Numbered from the stretch's first letter, positions 36,594-46,370 are shown. The stretch is 64,000 nucleotides of DNA from Chitinophagales bacterium (GCA_017303455.1 JAFLBM010000017.1:1-64000); one strand, 5' to 3'. A program made the numbers and translations. The notes: generated from the sequence alone by a model not told the origin.

Positions 36594-38324
36594 TTAAAAA
36601 GTAAATTCTGCTATTGCACCTTCGTTGTTGTAAAAGCGAACGTTCCCATTAATTTGTTTTACAAGTCCCTTCACCATGAGTATACCGTAATTCCCAGATT
36701 TAGAAGATTTGAAAAAATCTATAAACCCAACACCATTATCGGCAACAATTATTTTTATTTTGTTGTTTATTATCTCAGAATTTATTTTGATTTTTAAAAT
36801 TCCGTTTCCTTTTTTTCCATGTTTCAGTGAATTTGTAATTAGTTCAGCGATTATGAGAGCTAGTTGTGTTGATTGCTCGGCCGGTATTGAAATGTGTGCA
36901 TTTATTTCGCATAGAGTTTTTTTATGCGAAGAGTATGAGCTTATTAAGTGGTCGCATAATTTCTCTAAAAAAGACTGAAGATTTAGGACGGTAGTATCAT
37001 CTTGCTGGTATAATAGTTCATGCACAAAACTTATGCTATTGATTCGGGCTTCTAAATCTTTTGTTTGAATAGCTGAACCGGGGTTTTTATTAGCTTCATC
37101 TATTAAGGCAGTAATGATGCCTAAATTATTTCTAACTCTGTGGTGAAGTTCTTTTTGTAAATTTTCAACATACTTTTTTTGTTTTTTAATCTTTACATAT
37201 TGAAAATAACCTAAGATTAGACCTATGCCAAGTAATAGAGAAATGGGAAGCACTGTGAATAGAATTCTATCTTTGTAAGCAGATCTTTTTTGATCGTCTT
37301 CGATTTTTGATATCTTGCTTTTCGGGCTATCATTAAACGTATTGTAAATTACATTTCTTAAGGCTTGATAGCTCGAATCATAGGCTGCTTCCTTTGTAGA
37401 ATCAAGTAGATTAAATAACTGATTTGAATCAATAATTGAAGACTGTGCTTGTTGGATGGGAAAAGTTTTTTCTTTTATTTGTAGTTGGTAAGTGACAGTA
37501 AAGCTATAGTTTGATTTTGCATCAGTTGAGGAAATCTCTAAAGGTACAGGAGTGTCCCATTCTGGAATATCTTTAAAAATTATTTTATAATATTTTTGAG
37601 GTAACCCATTAACAGACTCTCCACTTTTTAACCATGTTTTTCCATTGTCAAATGACCATTTGCCTAGCCAGGAGGGAGTAATATTTACAGACAGGGTTGT
37701 TTTAGGCTCAGAGTCGTTATAATCCCAATTAATAGCCCATTCGGTCGGGTTAACAAAATATTCAGGCCAAACAGGATCGATATAACACAAGCAATCTTTA
37801 TCGCCAGTTAAAGGCAGACTACCTCTTTTCATAGTAGGATGAATTGGTTTAGCCATCCTTATACTAAAATACATATAGGTTGTGTCTTTTCTTGGTATTA
37901 CTGTACCAATCCGTTGGCCGGCATACACATATTGTGTACTGTAGGCTGATGGGTAAATATGAAAATATGCTGTGCTTATATTTTCTCCATCAATCCAGCA
38001 CGCATCATATGGTTCAGGATTTCCGCCTGTAGTATGTACTCTGAGAATACCGCTATGCGCTGCATAAATTGGTGTTCCCGGCTCCAAAACATAACCAGGT
38101 GCGACTCTTTTCCAAAATATTGTGCCTACACCAGCACATTTGCTTAAAACGCTATCGCCCCATTCTTTGCCAATTAATGGTTTGTATTTAGTCAGTTTTG
38201 TTTTAACAGGAGAGTATAAATATAAACCTTGACCACGTAATTGCTCATAGCATTGACATTGGCCAGCAAAGTATAGGTTTAAGGTTATGGCTAAATAGAA
38301 AGCCCTTAGGGAGAAAACTCTCAT
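36594..38324 (-). CDS. HisKA_2-type sensor kinase with a degenerate LytM/M23-like sensor domain
   Basis: 576 residues. The signal peptide (about 1-23) is followed by a periplasmic region of about 330 residues, one membrane helix (about 354-376), and a kinase core. The core has the phospho-acceptor H395 (ELHHRVRNNLG), the N box ELITNSLKHG (494-503) and DNGVGF (529-534). Residues 65-160 resemble an M23/LytM domain: PGTPIYAAHSGILRV, then ISTAYFHIYP, AGQRIGTV and TYMYFSIRMA where M23 enzymes have LYAHL, GQxIGxVG and HLHFEIR. The HxxxD and HxH zinc ligands are absent, so it would bind rather than cut. The domain call is from reading motifs, not a search. It leads a four-gene AT-rich unit. Confidence 0.75.
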   Translation of the reverse strand: MRVFSLRAFYLAITLNLYFAGQCQCYEQLRGQGLYLYSPVKTKLTKYKPLIGKEWGDSVLSKCAGVGTIFWKRVAPGYVLEPGTPIYAAHSGILRVHTTGGNPEPYDACWIDGENISTAYFHIYPSAYSTQYVYAGQRIGTVIPRKDTTYMYFSIRMAKPIHPTMKRGSLPLTGDKDCLCYIDPVWPEYFVNPTEWAINWDYNDSEPKTTLSVNITPSWLGKWSFDNGKTWLKSGESVNGLPQKYYKIIFKDIPEWDTPVPLEISSTDAKSNYSFTVTYQLQIKEKTFPIQQAQSSIIDSNQLFNLLDSTKEAAYDSSYQALRNVIYNTFNDSPKSKISKIEDDQKRSAYKDRILFTVLPISLLLGIGLILGYFQYVKIKKQKKYVENLQKELHHRVRNNLGIITALIDEANKNPGSAIQTKDLEARINSISFVHELLYQQDDTTVLNLQSFLEKLCDHLISSYSSHKKTLCEINAHISIPAEQSTQLALIIAELITNSLKHGKKGNGILKIKINSEIINNKIKIIVADNGVGFIDFFKSSKSGNYGILMVKGLVKQINGNVRFYNNEGAIAEFTF

Positions 38325-38391
38325 CGAGTATTAAAATACATATATTTTTTTACTTAAATTCAGATGGGATAAAAGAGGTCTTTTTCGGGAT

Positions 38392-38424
38392 AAAAAACAG
38401 CCCCACTTTCGTGAGGCCGTCTGT
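38392..38424 (-). terminator. Intrinsic terminator of queA
   Basis: On the minus strand the arm ACAGACGGCCTCAC is followed by a GAAA loop, GTGGGGCTGT and TTTTTTATC. It lies about 25 bases past the queA stop. Confidence 0.85.
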
Positions 38425-38448
38425 ATTCTAATCAATATAATTATCTGG

Positions 38449-39498
38449 TTAAATGATCAGCAGGGCATCACCATAACTGAAAAACCGGTATTTATCCTTG
38501 ATCGCTTTTTTATAGGCTTCCATGGTCAGCTCATAACCGGCAAAGGCACAGGTCATGATCAGCAGGCTGGTCTTTGGTAAATGAAAATTTGTTACCAATG
38601 AATCGGCAATATTGAAATCATAGGGCGGGTGGATGAACATATTGGTCCAGCCCTCGGAAGGTTTCAATAATTTCTGTGCGGTGAAAGATGACTCCAATGC
38701 TCTCATGGTGGTAGTGCCAACAGAGCAGATACGGTGACCATATTCTTTGGCCCTGTTCACGATCTTGCAGGCGGTATCATCAATATTATAATACTCCGCA
38801 TCCATTTTGTGCTTGCTCAGGTCTTCTACTTCAATCGGGCGGAAAGTGCCGAGACCGGTGTGCAGGGTTACTTCTGCGAAACGGATACCTTTTATCTCCA
38901 GGCGTTTGATCAGTTCACGGCTGAAATGCAGACCGGCTGTTGGTGCAGCCACTGCTCCTTCATGCTTGGCATAAACGGTCTGGTAACGTTCTTTATCTTC
39001 TTCGTCAGGCTTTCTTTTGATGTATTTCGGCAAGGGTGTTTCACCAAGCTTCTCCAACTGAGCACGGAATTCTTCTTCACTGCCTTCCCAGAGAAAACGG
39101 ATGGTGCGGCCGCGGCTGGTGGTGTTGTCAATTACTTCTGCCACCAGGTCTTCCTGGTCGCCGAAATAGAGTTTGTTACCCACCCTGATCTTTCTTGCGG
39201 GATCAACGATCACATCCCAGAGACGGTTGGGTTTATTTAATTCACGGAGCAGGAATACTTCGATTTTGGCACCGGTTTTTTCCTTGCGGCCGTACATACG
39301 GGCGGGGAATACTTTCGTGTTGTTCACCACAAAAGCGTCTTTGTCGTCAAAATAGTCCAGGATGTCGCGGAAGTGTTTGTTCTCGATCTGGCCGGTGTGA
39401 CGGTGTACCACCATCATCCGGGCATCTTCTCTTCTTTTCGCAGGGTTCTGGGCAATAAGGTTTAACGGAAGGTCGAAACGGAATTGTGAAAGCTTCAT
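38449..39498 (-). CDS. queA: S-adenosylmethionine:tRNA ribosyltransferase-isomerase
   Basis: 349 residues. QueA transfers and rearranges the ribosyl part of SAM onto preQ1-modified tRNA to form epoxyqueuosine. Motifs are [20 protein letters not shown] at the start, [34 protein letters not shown] and [18 protein letters not shown]. Length is typical. It is preceded by 332 bases without a gene, in which TAACTTCG (39648-39641, minus strand) is a plausible -7 element. No preQ1 riboswitch pattern was seen. Confidence 0.96.
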   Translation of the reverse strand: MKLSQFRFDLPLNLIAQNPAKRREDARMMVVHRHTGQIENKHFRDILDYFDDKDAFVVNNTKVFPARMYGRKEKTGAKIEVFLLRELNKPNRLWDVIVDPARKIRVGNKLYFGDQEDLVAEVIDNTTSRGRTIRFLWEGSEEEFRAQLEKLGETPLPKYIKRKPDEEDKERYQTVYAKHEGAVAAPTAGLHFSRELIKRLEIKGIRFAEVTLHTGLGTFRPIEVEDLSKHKMDAEYYNIDDTACKIVNRAKEYGHRICSVGTTTMRALESSFTAQKLLKPSEGWTNMFIHPPYDFNIADSLVTNFHLPKTSLLIMTCAFAGYELTMEAYKKAIKDKYRFFSYGDALLII

Positions 39499-39830
39499 GA
39501 GTATAATAATTTTTTCCTGATCTCATGACGCAAACCGGGCGGAGAGAAGCTTTCGGGGATGAACCCTATGCCTGCCAGTGCGGATCAAATCCGGCCTTAC
39601 GGCGCCGGGTTTGGTCAATACGATGACTTTTTAAGGCGGCGAAGTTACGTCATCCGGGCCCAAAATCCCGTTTTATTTTGCACATTCTTTCTACCCTACC
39701 AGGCAAGGTTTCCCCGCCAAATACCATTTTACCCGGATGGGATAAAGCCTTAAACAGGCGAATTTTATGCTTTTAGTTGCCCCCCTGCATCTTAAATTTG
39801 TTGACTGTCTAAAAACTGAACCCCACCTTT
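39499..39830. other. Intergenic region between queA and the TraB-type gene
   Basis: 332 bases without a convincing gene. It must hold both divergent promoters: TAACTTCG (minus, 39648-39641) for queA and TAAATTTG (plus, 39793-39800) for the TraB-type gene. No clear riboswitch, tRNA or repeat was found. Confidence 0.6.
39793..39800 (+). promoter_or_regulatory. -7 promoter element of the TraB-type gene
   Basis: TAAATTTG matches TAnnTTTG exactly, 30 bases upstream of the ATG. A TTG at 39777 is only 13 bases away, closer than usual. Confidence 0.5.
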
Positions 39831-42800
39831 ATGAAGAAATTCCTCGTTGCACTCCTTATCCTGGCCCCCTTCTTAGTACAAGCCCAGTCCAAACCCAAAC
39901 CTAAAAAATACCCCGGTCTTTTATGGGAGATCAGCGGCAATGGCCTGAAAAAACCTTCTTACCTGTTCGGCACCATGCATGTCAGCAGCAAGATCGCTTT
40001 TCACCTGGCGGATTCTTTTTACATCGGTATCCGTAATGCAGACGTAGTGGCGTTGGAAACCAATCCGGAAAGCTGGCAGGAAGATATGAGCAAGTACGAA
40101 TTGGGCGGAATGGATTACAGCATGGCCGGATTCGGTGGTTATTTTTCCAGCCCTTCTGATTATTTAAAAATATCCACCCTGAAATTTTATAAGTACGATA
40201 AAAAGATTGAGAGTTCCCTGTACAGCAATCCATCTACTATCAATAACCTCTTGTACCGTTCCTACGGAAATGAATCTGCCGATTTTGAGGAAGATACTTA
40301 CCTCGATATGTATATCTACCAGTGCGGGAAAAAATGGGGCAAGAAAGTAGCCGGCGTGGAAAACTATGGAGAGAGTATGAAGCTGATGCAGGAAGCGTAT
40401 AAAGATGCAGCAAAAGACAAAAATATCAAAGAGCGGAGCTATGATATAGATGAGGAATACGGGATGGATAAATTACAGGAAGCTTACAGAACAGGAAACC
40501 TGGACAGGTTGGATTCCATTAACAAGCTCAACAGTATGTCGGATGCTTTTGATGAGAAGTTCTTATACAAACGAAATGAAATACAGGCCAATTCTATTGA
40601 TTCCATTTTGAAAAGTAAATCGACGTTGTTTGTGGGTGTTGGTGCAGCTCACCTCCCTGGCCAGCGGGGTGTGATCGAAATGCTCCGGGCCAAAGGATAT
40701 AAGCTGAGACCGGTACAGATGGGCGAAAGGGACAGTAAACATAAAGACCAGGTGGAGAAGATCAGGGTGCCGGTTACTTTCAGCACACAAACCTCGGAGG
40801 ATGGTTTTTATAAAGTGGATATCCCCGGTAAGTTTTACAAGTTTGGTGAAAATTCTTCGCTTGACCAGCAACAGTATGCAGATATGGCCAATGGAAGTTA
40901 TTATATGGTGACCCGTATTATGACCAATGCCTCTATGTGGGGGCACAGTACAACAGATGTGTATAAAAAGATCGACAGCCTTTTGTACGAAAACATCCCG
41001 GGCAAGATTGTATCCAAAACAAAGATCACCCGCAATGGCTACACCGGCTTTGATATAACCAACAAAACAAGAAGGGGTGATATGCAGCGGTACAATATCA
41101 TCATCACCCCGTTTGAAATTTTGTTTTTCAAGATGAGTGGTAATGGGGATTATGTAAAACTGGGGACGGAGGCGGGTAAATTCTTTAACAGCATCCAGCT
41201 GAAAGAAAAGAATACGGACCTGGCTGTGAAAGGCTGGAGGAAATACTCACCTGTTTATGGTGGTTTCAGTATTGATCTTCCCCATGATCCGTATATCGGC
41301 AATGACGGGAGCTGGATCTATGATGCAGCAGACAGTACGACAAATACCCATTACCGGGTAATCCGCACGGATATTCATAATTACCAGTTTGTAGGAGAGG
41401 ATACATTTGATCTTGGCCTGCTGGATGAAACCTTTGCCGCATCAGAATTCATTGATAAGAATATCAGCCGTAAGCAGGGTACTTATAAAGGCTATCCATC
41501 GCTGGATTGTAAGTATAAGGACAAAAGTGGTGGAATCTTTATGACCCGCTTCCTGATCCGGGGACCGCATTATTATACACTGGTGGCGCATGGCAGGCAG
41601 GAAATACCCAAGATGCAAAGCTTCCTGAATTCATTTGAGATCAAACCTTTTGTGTATGGGGAAGCGAAAGAAAGAAAAGATACTTCTTTGTACTTCACCG
41701 TGAAAAGCCCTGTTTTCCCGGAACAGAAAAAGGAAAAGCTGGATATGCCCCGTTTCAATTATTTTGGTGGCTATGGTGATGATGAAGAGGAGGAAACAGA
41801 AAAAGATATGCTCGAAGGCGGTGCTTACCGCAGCAAAGTGATCAGTAACGATACCACCGGTGAAAAAATATATGTATCCTTCTATAAGTCGCCCAGGTAT
41901 TTCTATACAAAAGACAGCAGCCGGCTGGACGATGATACGGAATCTGTTTCATTCCGGGGTGATTCCACCTGGATCGTGAGGTATAAAAAGAAATATGAGC
42001 TGCCCAATAAAATGAAGGTTTGGGAAACCATTCTATCGGATACCGGCAGCAGCCGTACCTTATGGACAAAAAGATATTATAAAGACGGGGTGGGCTTTTC
42101 ACTGACAACACAATCTGACACGTTGAGTCAGCCCAGTGTATTTATAAAATCGTTTTATGAAACCTTTGCACCGGCTGATACATTAAAAGGAATCAACCCT
42201 TTCGAAAAAAAATCAGATGTTTTCTTTGCTGATTTTATGAGTCGTGATAGTGTATTGCACAAAAGAGCAGTAAAGAATATTGCAACGATTGATCTTGATT
42301 CGTCAGACTTTCCACAGTTAAAGAAAGCAATTGCCTCACTGACATGGGAAGAGAGAAAATACCTGGACACCAAAAAAGCATTGATCGGTAAGCTGGATGA
42401 TATGAAGACAAAAGCGGCTGCTGATTACCTGAAAGAACTCTATTATGCTGCCGGCGACACGGTCGATATTCAGTACACAGCACTGGAAACATTATTGCAG
42501 CAGCAAACACAATATGCCTACAATGTATTCAGGGATATAGTAACGGTTGAACCACCGGTGCTGGAGAAAAGCGGGAAAGGATATACGATGTATCCACCTT
42601 TGTCAGCTCTCCGGAATTTTAACCTTGATAGAGATTATTTCGGCGGCTATAAGGATGGGGATTTTCTCCGGGAACTGTATGATTCATTACAACTGACCCG
42701 TACCATTTTACCTGACCTGTTGCCTTTGCTGAACCTGGACGATTATAAAAACCCCATGATGCAACTACTCGGGCAACTGGTGGACAGCAACCTGGCGAAA

Positions 42801-43682
42801 CCAAAAGATTATGAGACCTATTTCAGCAAATTCTTTATAGAGGCGAAACAGGAATTGAAAAAACAGGCTATTGCAGAGAAGAAAGCTGCTATCGAAAAAG
42901 CCGAAGAAAGTAAAACAGATAAAAAGAAACCTGCTTACATGGATTATGAAGAGAAAGATGCAGGCAATGATGACCTGAGCCTCTACGCTACTTTGTTATT
43001 GCCTTACTGGGACAGTAAACCCAATGTGCAGCCCCTGTTGCAGCAGATGCTGCAGTCGAACGATAAGCGGCTTAAGTATAATACACTACTGCTGATGATG
43101 AGGAATAATAAACCTTACCCGGATAGTTTACTGGCTTATTTCGGCAACCTGGATGAATTCAGGTACGAGCTGTATAGTGACCTGAAAACAATGAAGCAAC
43201 TGAGTAAATTCCCTGTAAAATACAATAACCATCTTGATCTCGGTAAGAGCAGCCTGGTTGGTTCACAGGCGTATGGCAAGCCTGATACAGTAGCCTATGT
43301 GGACAGGCTTCCGGCTGAGTATAAGGATAAAAATGGGTTCTTCTATTTCTTCAAATACAAAAGCAAAAAAGATGATGCGGGCTGGAAGCTGGCTATCGTT
43401 GGATTAGTGCCGGAAGATCCCGGTCAGTTTGAATTTGATGAAGAAGATAAATTTCCGTCTTTTACTTCCGTGGTACCCGGCTGGAATACCAGCTTTAAAA
43501 GTTATGGCGAATACAACTTTACCGGGCTGCTGGATGTAAAGATCAAGGAAGACGAACCGTTGAACGACCAGTTGAGAAAAGAGATGAAGAAGAAGCTCTA
43601 TTCAAGACGGGAAAGTGCAAGAGAGTTTTACGAAGATGAAAGTGAAGGAAGATATGATGCAGTTCCCCGGATCAGGTTTTGA
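39831..43682 (+). CDS. Giant TraB/GumN-family protein
   Basis: 1283 residues with a signal peptide (MKKFLVALLILAPFLVQAQ). Residues 28-300 are a TraB/GumN domain: LFGTMHVSSKIAFHL (46-59), ADVVALETNP (70-79) and the C-terminal FVGVGAAHLPGQRGVIEML (about 264-282). The usual family member is about 290 residues. The remaining ~980 residues are unrecognised; they contain beta-rich segments up to about 620, a charged region near 640 (DDEEEETEKD), and a helical, repeat-like C-terminal part (about 800-1130). The metal-dependent protease role proposed for TraB/GumN proteins is inference. Its stop directly abuts that of the convergent ABC gene. Confidence 0.83.
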   Translation: MKKFLVALLILAPFLVQAQSKPKPKKYPGLLWEISGNGLKKPSYLFGTMHVSSKIAFHLADSFYIGIRNADVVALETNPESWQEDMSKYELGGMDYSMAGFGGYFSSPSDYLKISTLKFYKYDKKIESSLYSNPSTINNLLYRSYGNESADFEEDTYLDMYIYQCGKKWGKKVAGVENYGESMKLMQEAYKDAAKDKNIKERSYDIDEEYGMDKLQEAYRTGNLDRLDSINKLNSMSDAFDEKFLYKRNEIQANSIDSILKSKSTLFVGVGAAHLPGQRGVIEMLRAKGYKLRPVQMGERDSKHKDQVEKIRVPVTFSTQTSEDGFYKVDIPGKFYKFGENSSLDQQQYADMANGSYYMVTRIMTNASMWGHSTTDVYKKIDSLLYENIPGKIVSKTKITRNGYTGFDITNKTRRGDMQRYNIIITPFEILFFKMSGNGDYVKLGTEAGKFFNSIQLKEKNTDLAVKGWRKYSPVYGGFSIDLPHDPYIGNDGSWIYDAADSTTNTHYRVIRTDIHNYQFVGEDTFDLGLLDETFAASEFIDKNISRKQGTYKGYPSLDCKYKDKSGGIFMTRFLIRGPHYYTLVAHGRQEIPKMQSFLNSFEIKPFVYGEAKERKDTSLYFTVKSPVFPEQKKEKLDMPRFNYFGGYGDDEEEETEKDMLEGGAYRSKVISNDTTGEKIYVSFYKSPRYFYTKDSSRLDDDTESVSFRGDSTWIVRYKKKYELPNKMKVWETILSDTGSSRTLWTKRYYKDGVGFSLTTQSDTLSQPSVFIKSFYETFAPADTLKGINPFEKKSDVFFADFMSRDSVLHKRAVKNIATIDLDSSDFPQLKKAIASLTWEERKYLDTKKALIGKLDDMKTKAAADYLKELYYAAGDTVDIQYTALETLLQQQTQYAYNVFRDIVTVEPPVLEKSGKGYTMYPPLSALRNFNLDRDYFGGYKDGDFLRELYDSLQLTRTILPDLLPLLNLDDYKNPMMQLLGQLVDSNLAKPKDYETYFSKFFIEAKQELKKQAIAEKKAAIEKAEESKTDKKKPAYMDYEEKDAGNDDLSLYATLLLPYWDSKPNVQPLLQQMLQSNDKRLKYNTLLLMMRNNKPYPDSLLAYFGNLDEFRYELYSDLKTMKQLSKFPVKYNNHLDLGKSSLVGSQAYGKPDTVAYVDRLPAEYKDKNGFFYFFKYKSKKDDAGWKLAIVGLVPEDPGQFEFDEEDKFPSFTSVVPGWNTSFKSYGEYNFTGLLDVKIKEDEPLNDQLRKEMKKKLYSRRESAREFYEDESEGRYDAVPRIRF

Positions 43683-45434
43683 TCAGGCAACAATACCTGT
43701 TGGAATAGAAGCGATCAGTTTTTGTGTATAAGCTGATTGCGGGTTAAAATAAATATCATCGGCTTTACCGCTTTCTTCGATCTTTCCTTTGTTCATGACC
43801 ATGATACGGTCACTGATATAACGGACAACGGAAAGATCATGCGAAATGAAGATAACGGTAAAGCCGAATTCTTTTTTCAGGTCATTCAGCAGGTTGAGTA
43901 CCTGGGCCTGCACACTTACATCCAAAGCCGATACCGATTCATCACAAATAATAAAAGAAGGGTTCAGTGCCAACGCCCTTGCAATAACGATCCGCTGCCG
44001 CTGACCACCACTGAACTCATGCGGGTAGCGGGAAAAATGTTCTGCTTTCAGGTTTACTTTCTCTAACAACTCCGTTACTTTTTCTTTCCTGGCTTTTTCT
44101 GTTGAAAGGATATGATGCACTTTCAATGGTTCTGCAATGGCGGAGCCGATCGTCAACCGGGGATTCAGGGAAGAGTAGGGGTCCTGGAAAACAATCTGGA
44201 TATCTTTGCGGAGTGAACGAAGTTCCTCTCTTTTTTTAGCGGTCAGGTCAATGCCATTATAAGTGATCATTCCGGAAGTCGGGTCGATGAGCCGTAATAA
44301 GGTTCTTCCTAATGTTGTTTTCCCACAACCACTCTCACCCACTAATCCCAATGTCTCACCTTTATACACTTCAAAGCTGATATCATCCACTGCTTTTGTC
44401 CAGGCAGTAGCTTTTCCAAACAGTGTTTTCTTGGCGGGAAACCAGACGGAAAGCCCTTGAGCGGAAAGCAGTATGTCGGGGAAATTCGTAATTAGTGATT
44501 GGGAACCTGGCTTTATAGCAGCCGTTTCTTTTATTTGCCGGGAGCCACTACCTGCGGTTACTAATTCCGAATTCCCCATTCCTTTTTCTTTCAGAAAATC
44601 ACTAACCACCGGCAACCTTTCTCCCCGCTGATGATTCACCGGGCGGCAGGCCATCAATGCTTTGGTATACGAATGCTGAGGTGCAGTAAGCAACGACCTG
44701 ACATTGTTTTCTTCCACGATCTCACCTTTATACATCACCACGGCACGGTCGGCGATCTCGGCCACCACGCCCAGGTCATGCGTAATAAAGATGACACCCA
44801 TATTGGATTGCTGCTGCAATTCTTTGATCAGTTGCAGAATTGTTTTCTGTACGGTTACATCTAATGCAGTGGTGGGTTCATCGCAAATTAATAAAGAGGG
44901 TTCACAACACATGGCCATAGCGATCATCACCCGTTGCTTCTGGCCGCCGCTGAGTTGGTGCGGGTACCGGTCGAATGCTGCTTCCGGATCGGGCAACTTT
45001 ACTTTATTGAACCAGTCAAGGGTCTTTTGTTTTGCAGCAGCTTTGGATAACTTCTTATGTAACTGTAATGCTTCCATCACCTGTTTACCGCAGGTCATTA
45101 CGGGATTCAGGGATGTCATTGGCTCCTGGAAGATCATGGCAATCTTATTGCCTCTTATATCCTGCAGCGAATGACGGTCTTTCTTTAATAAATCAATAAC
45201 CGTGTTACCATCTTCGGCAAATATTATTTCCCCGGAAGGATAATGCGCAGGAGGCGAGGGTATCAGCTGAAGGATGGATAAAGAAGTAACCGATTTACCT
45301 GAACCCGATTCACCAACAATAGCGACCACTTCGCCCCGGTTTACAGTCAAAGAAACATTCTTCAGCGCATTGGTAGTGCCTGATTCCGCTATGAAATCAA
45401 CCGAGAGATTATTTATCCGGAGAAGAGGCTGCAT
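43683..45434 (-). CDS. Fused oligopeptide ABC transporter ATPase (DppD-DppF type)
   Basis: 583 residues from the ATG at 45434 ([14 protein letters not shown]); 13 upstream in-frame residues are not family-like. Two complete ATPase domains are present. The first (about 1-255) has [23 protein letters not shown] and [13 protein letters not shown]. The second (about 325-583) has [24 protein letters not shown] and [13 protein letters not shown]. The oligopeptide-specific C-terminal loop is visible after each. It should power uptake of peptides or nickel-like solutes with permeases encoded elsewhere. The linker between domains (about 285-320) contains a 7-base-period inverted repeat. Confidence 0.92.
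   Translation of the reverse strand: MQPLLRINNLSVDFIAESGTTNALKNVSLTVNRGEVVAIVGESGSGKSVTSLSILQLIPSPPAHYPSGEIIFAEDGNTVIDLLKKDRHSLQDIRGNKIAMIFQEPMTSLNPVMTCGKQVMEALQLHKKLSKAAAKQKTLDWFNKVKLPDPEAAFDRYPHQLSGGQKQRVMIAMAMCCEPSLLICDEPTTALDVTVQKTILQLIKELQQQSNMGVIFITHDLGVVAEIADRAVVMYKGEIVEENNVRSLLTAPQHSYTKALMACRPVNHQRGERLPVVSDFLKEKGMGNSELVTAGSGSRQIKETAAIKPGSQSLITNFPDILLSAQGLSVWFPAKKTLFGKATAWTKAVDDISFEVYKGETLGLVGESGCGKTTLGRTLLRLIDPTSGMITYNGIDLTAKKREELRSLRKDIQIVFQDPYSSLNPRLTIGSAIAEPLKVHHILSTEKARKEKVTELLEKVNLKAEHFSRYPHEFSGGQRQRIVIARALALNPSFIICDESVSALDVSVQAQVLNLLNDLKKEFGFTVIFISHDLSVVRYISDRIMVMNKGKIEESGKADDIYFNPQSAYTQKLIASIPTGIVA
44478..44577. repeat. Inverted heptad-type repeat inside the ABC linker
   Basis: Arm 1 (44478-44507) has ATT every 7 bases (AATTCGT, AATTAGT, GATTGGG). 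Arm 2 (44556-44577) is its imperfect reverse complement (GGGGAATTCGGAATTAGT on the minus strand). The 48-base centre and both arms are translated in frame as the linker. Confidence 0.65.
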
Positions 45435-45481
45435 GCTCAAATGTATGAAATAAGATTTTTTGTGTACGGACATTTTATGTC

Positions 45482-45635
45482 ACCCCTTCGGGGTTTATAC
45501 CAGGACCAGGTAATTGTTATAGATATTTCATCCCTTCGGGATTTCTCTCCCGGTTTCAAAATGGTATATGGAATCCCGAAGGGATGGAATTACAATAGTG
45601 AGTATATACAGAGAGGAAACCAACCCCGACGGGGT
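45482..45635. repeat. Array of four short palindromes in mirror order
   Basis: There are four 13-base hairpins: ACCCC-TTC-GGGGT (45482-45494), ATCCC-TTC-GGGAT (45530-45542), ATCCC-GAA-GGGAT (45573-45585) and ACCCC-GAC-GGGGT (45623-45635). The middle two are exact reverse complements within a 15-bp perfect inverted repeat, and their flanks (TTGTTATA / CTATTGTAA) also match in inverted order. The array lies just outside the stop of a defective IS200-type transposase. Confidence 0.8.
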
Positions 45636-45645
45636 GGTATTAGCA

Positions 45646-45960
45646 TTAATCGTAGAAATCAAACAAATATTTTTCATCAAAAGTGATATTGAATTTGTTT
45701 AGTAATTGCAGGTATTCCTGGCGGAACGTATTTTTAATATCCCTGATGAGATCAGAAATTCTCATAGAAGGCTTTAGCCCGACCAGGATATGAATATGGT
45801 CAGGCATGCCATTAACGGCTAATGACTTTTGATCTTTTCCTTTAATGATCCCCGCGATGTATTTATACACTTCTTCTTCAAAGGAAGGTAATAACAAATT
45901 GCTCCTGCCTTTTACAGCAAATACGTATTGAATATAAAGTTGCGAAAAAGTGCCAGGCAT
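45646..45960 (-). pseudogene. IS200-type transposase with internal in-frame deletion
   Basis: 104 residues of a Y1 HUH transposase whose full-length relatives have about 150. The start (FSQLYIQYVFAVKGRSNLL) and HUH motif (GMPDHIHILVGLKP) are intact. After SDLIRDIKN the sequence passes directly to TFRQEYLQLLNKFNITFDE, which in relatives comes ~50 residues later. The missing part normally holds the catalytic tyrosine, so the protein should bind DNA but not cut it. Typed as a pseudogene, although the frame is open. A four-palindrome array follows. Confidence 0.8.
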
Positions 45961-45983
45961 ACATGATAGTTTTACTAAGCCTG

Positions 45984-46358
45984 CTATTTCACGACTACTT
46001 TGATGGGTATCTTTTTACCCGGTGTTGGATAATAGGCCATACACACTGCACAGTTTTCCTGTTTGGCCGTATCAATACTGAAATAAAACTCATCCCCTGC
46101 ATTGATAGAGGCCGGGAAATTACAGGGGCTGCCCAGGGCAAAAGCATTGCTGTATGTCTTCTTTGTAGTTTCATCAGTCCAGTTTGCTTCCACTAAGGAA
46201 GGATCGATATTGCCATCAATCACACTGATGGTATAATTCATACATAGGCCTTTCACTTCAAGCCGCCCTTTATAAACAGCAGAGGCTTTTTTCTTCGTAC
46301 AATTTTCTGCGGAAATGGTCAGCAGGAAGATGCCGGCAAGAAAGATGAATAGTTTCAT
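45984..46358 (-). CDS. Hypothetical secreted protein
   Basis: 124 residues with a signal sequence (MKLFIFLAGIFLLTISAENC). The cysteine at residue 20 has no canonical lipobox before it, so a lipoprotein is uncertain. Further cysteines (GLCMNY, SPCNFP, ENCAVCMAYYP) suggest disulfides or metal binding. No family is recognised. It starts 12 bases past the amn stop on the same strand and is probably co-transcribed with it. Confidence 0.65.
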   Translation of the reverse strand: MKLFIFLAGIFLLTISAENCTKKKASAVYKGRLEVKGLCMNYTISVIDGNIDPSLVEANWTDETTKKTYSNAFALGSPCNFPASINAGDEFYFSIDTAKQENCAVCMAYYPTPGKKIPIKVVVK

Positions 46359-46370
46359 ATACGAAAGGGT

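Noticed and set aside
38734..39240. 168-residue plus-strand frame opposite queA
   Set aside because: It is a shadow of the conserved queA gene, with no signal or domain of its own.
39499..39660. preQ1 riboswitch upstream of queA
   Set aside because: No pattern fitting the preQ1-I consensus (C-rich loop with an A-rich tail) was found in the leader.
45441..45686. 81-residue plus-strand frame over the palindrome array
   Set aside because: It is an open frame produced by the GC-rich palindromes, without coding character.
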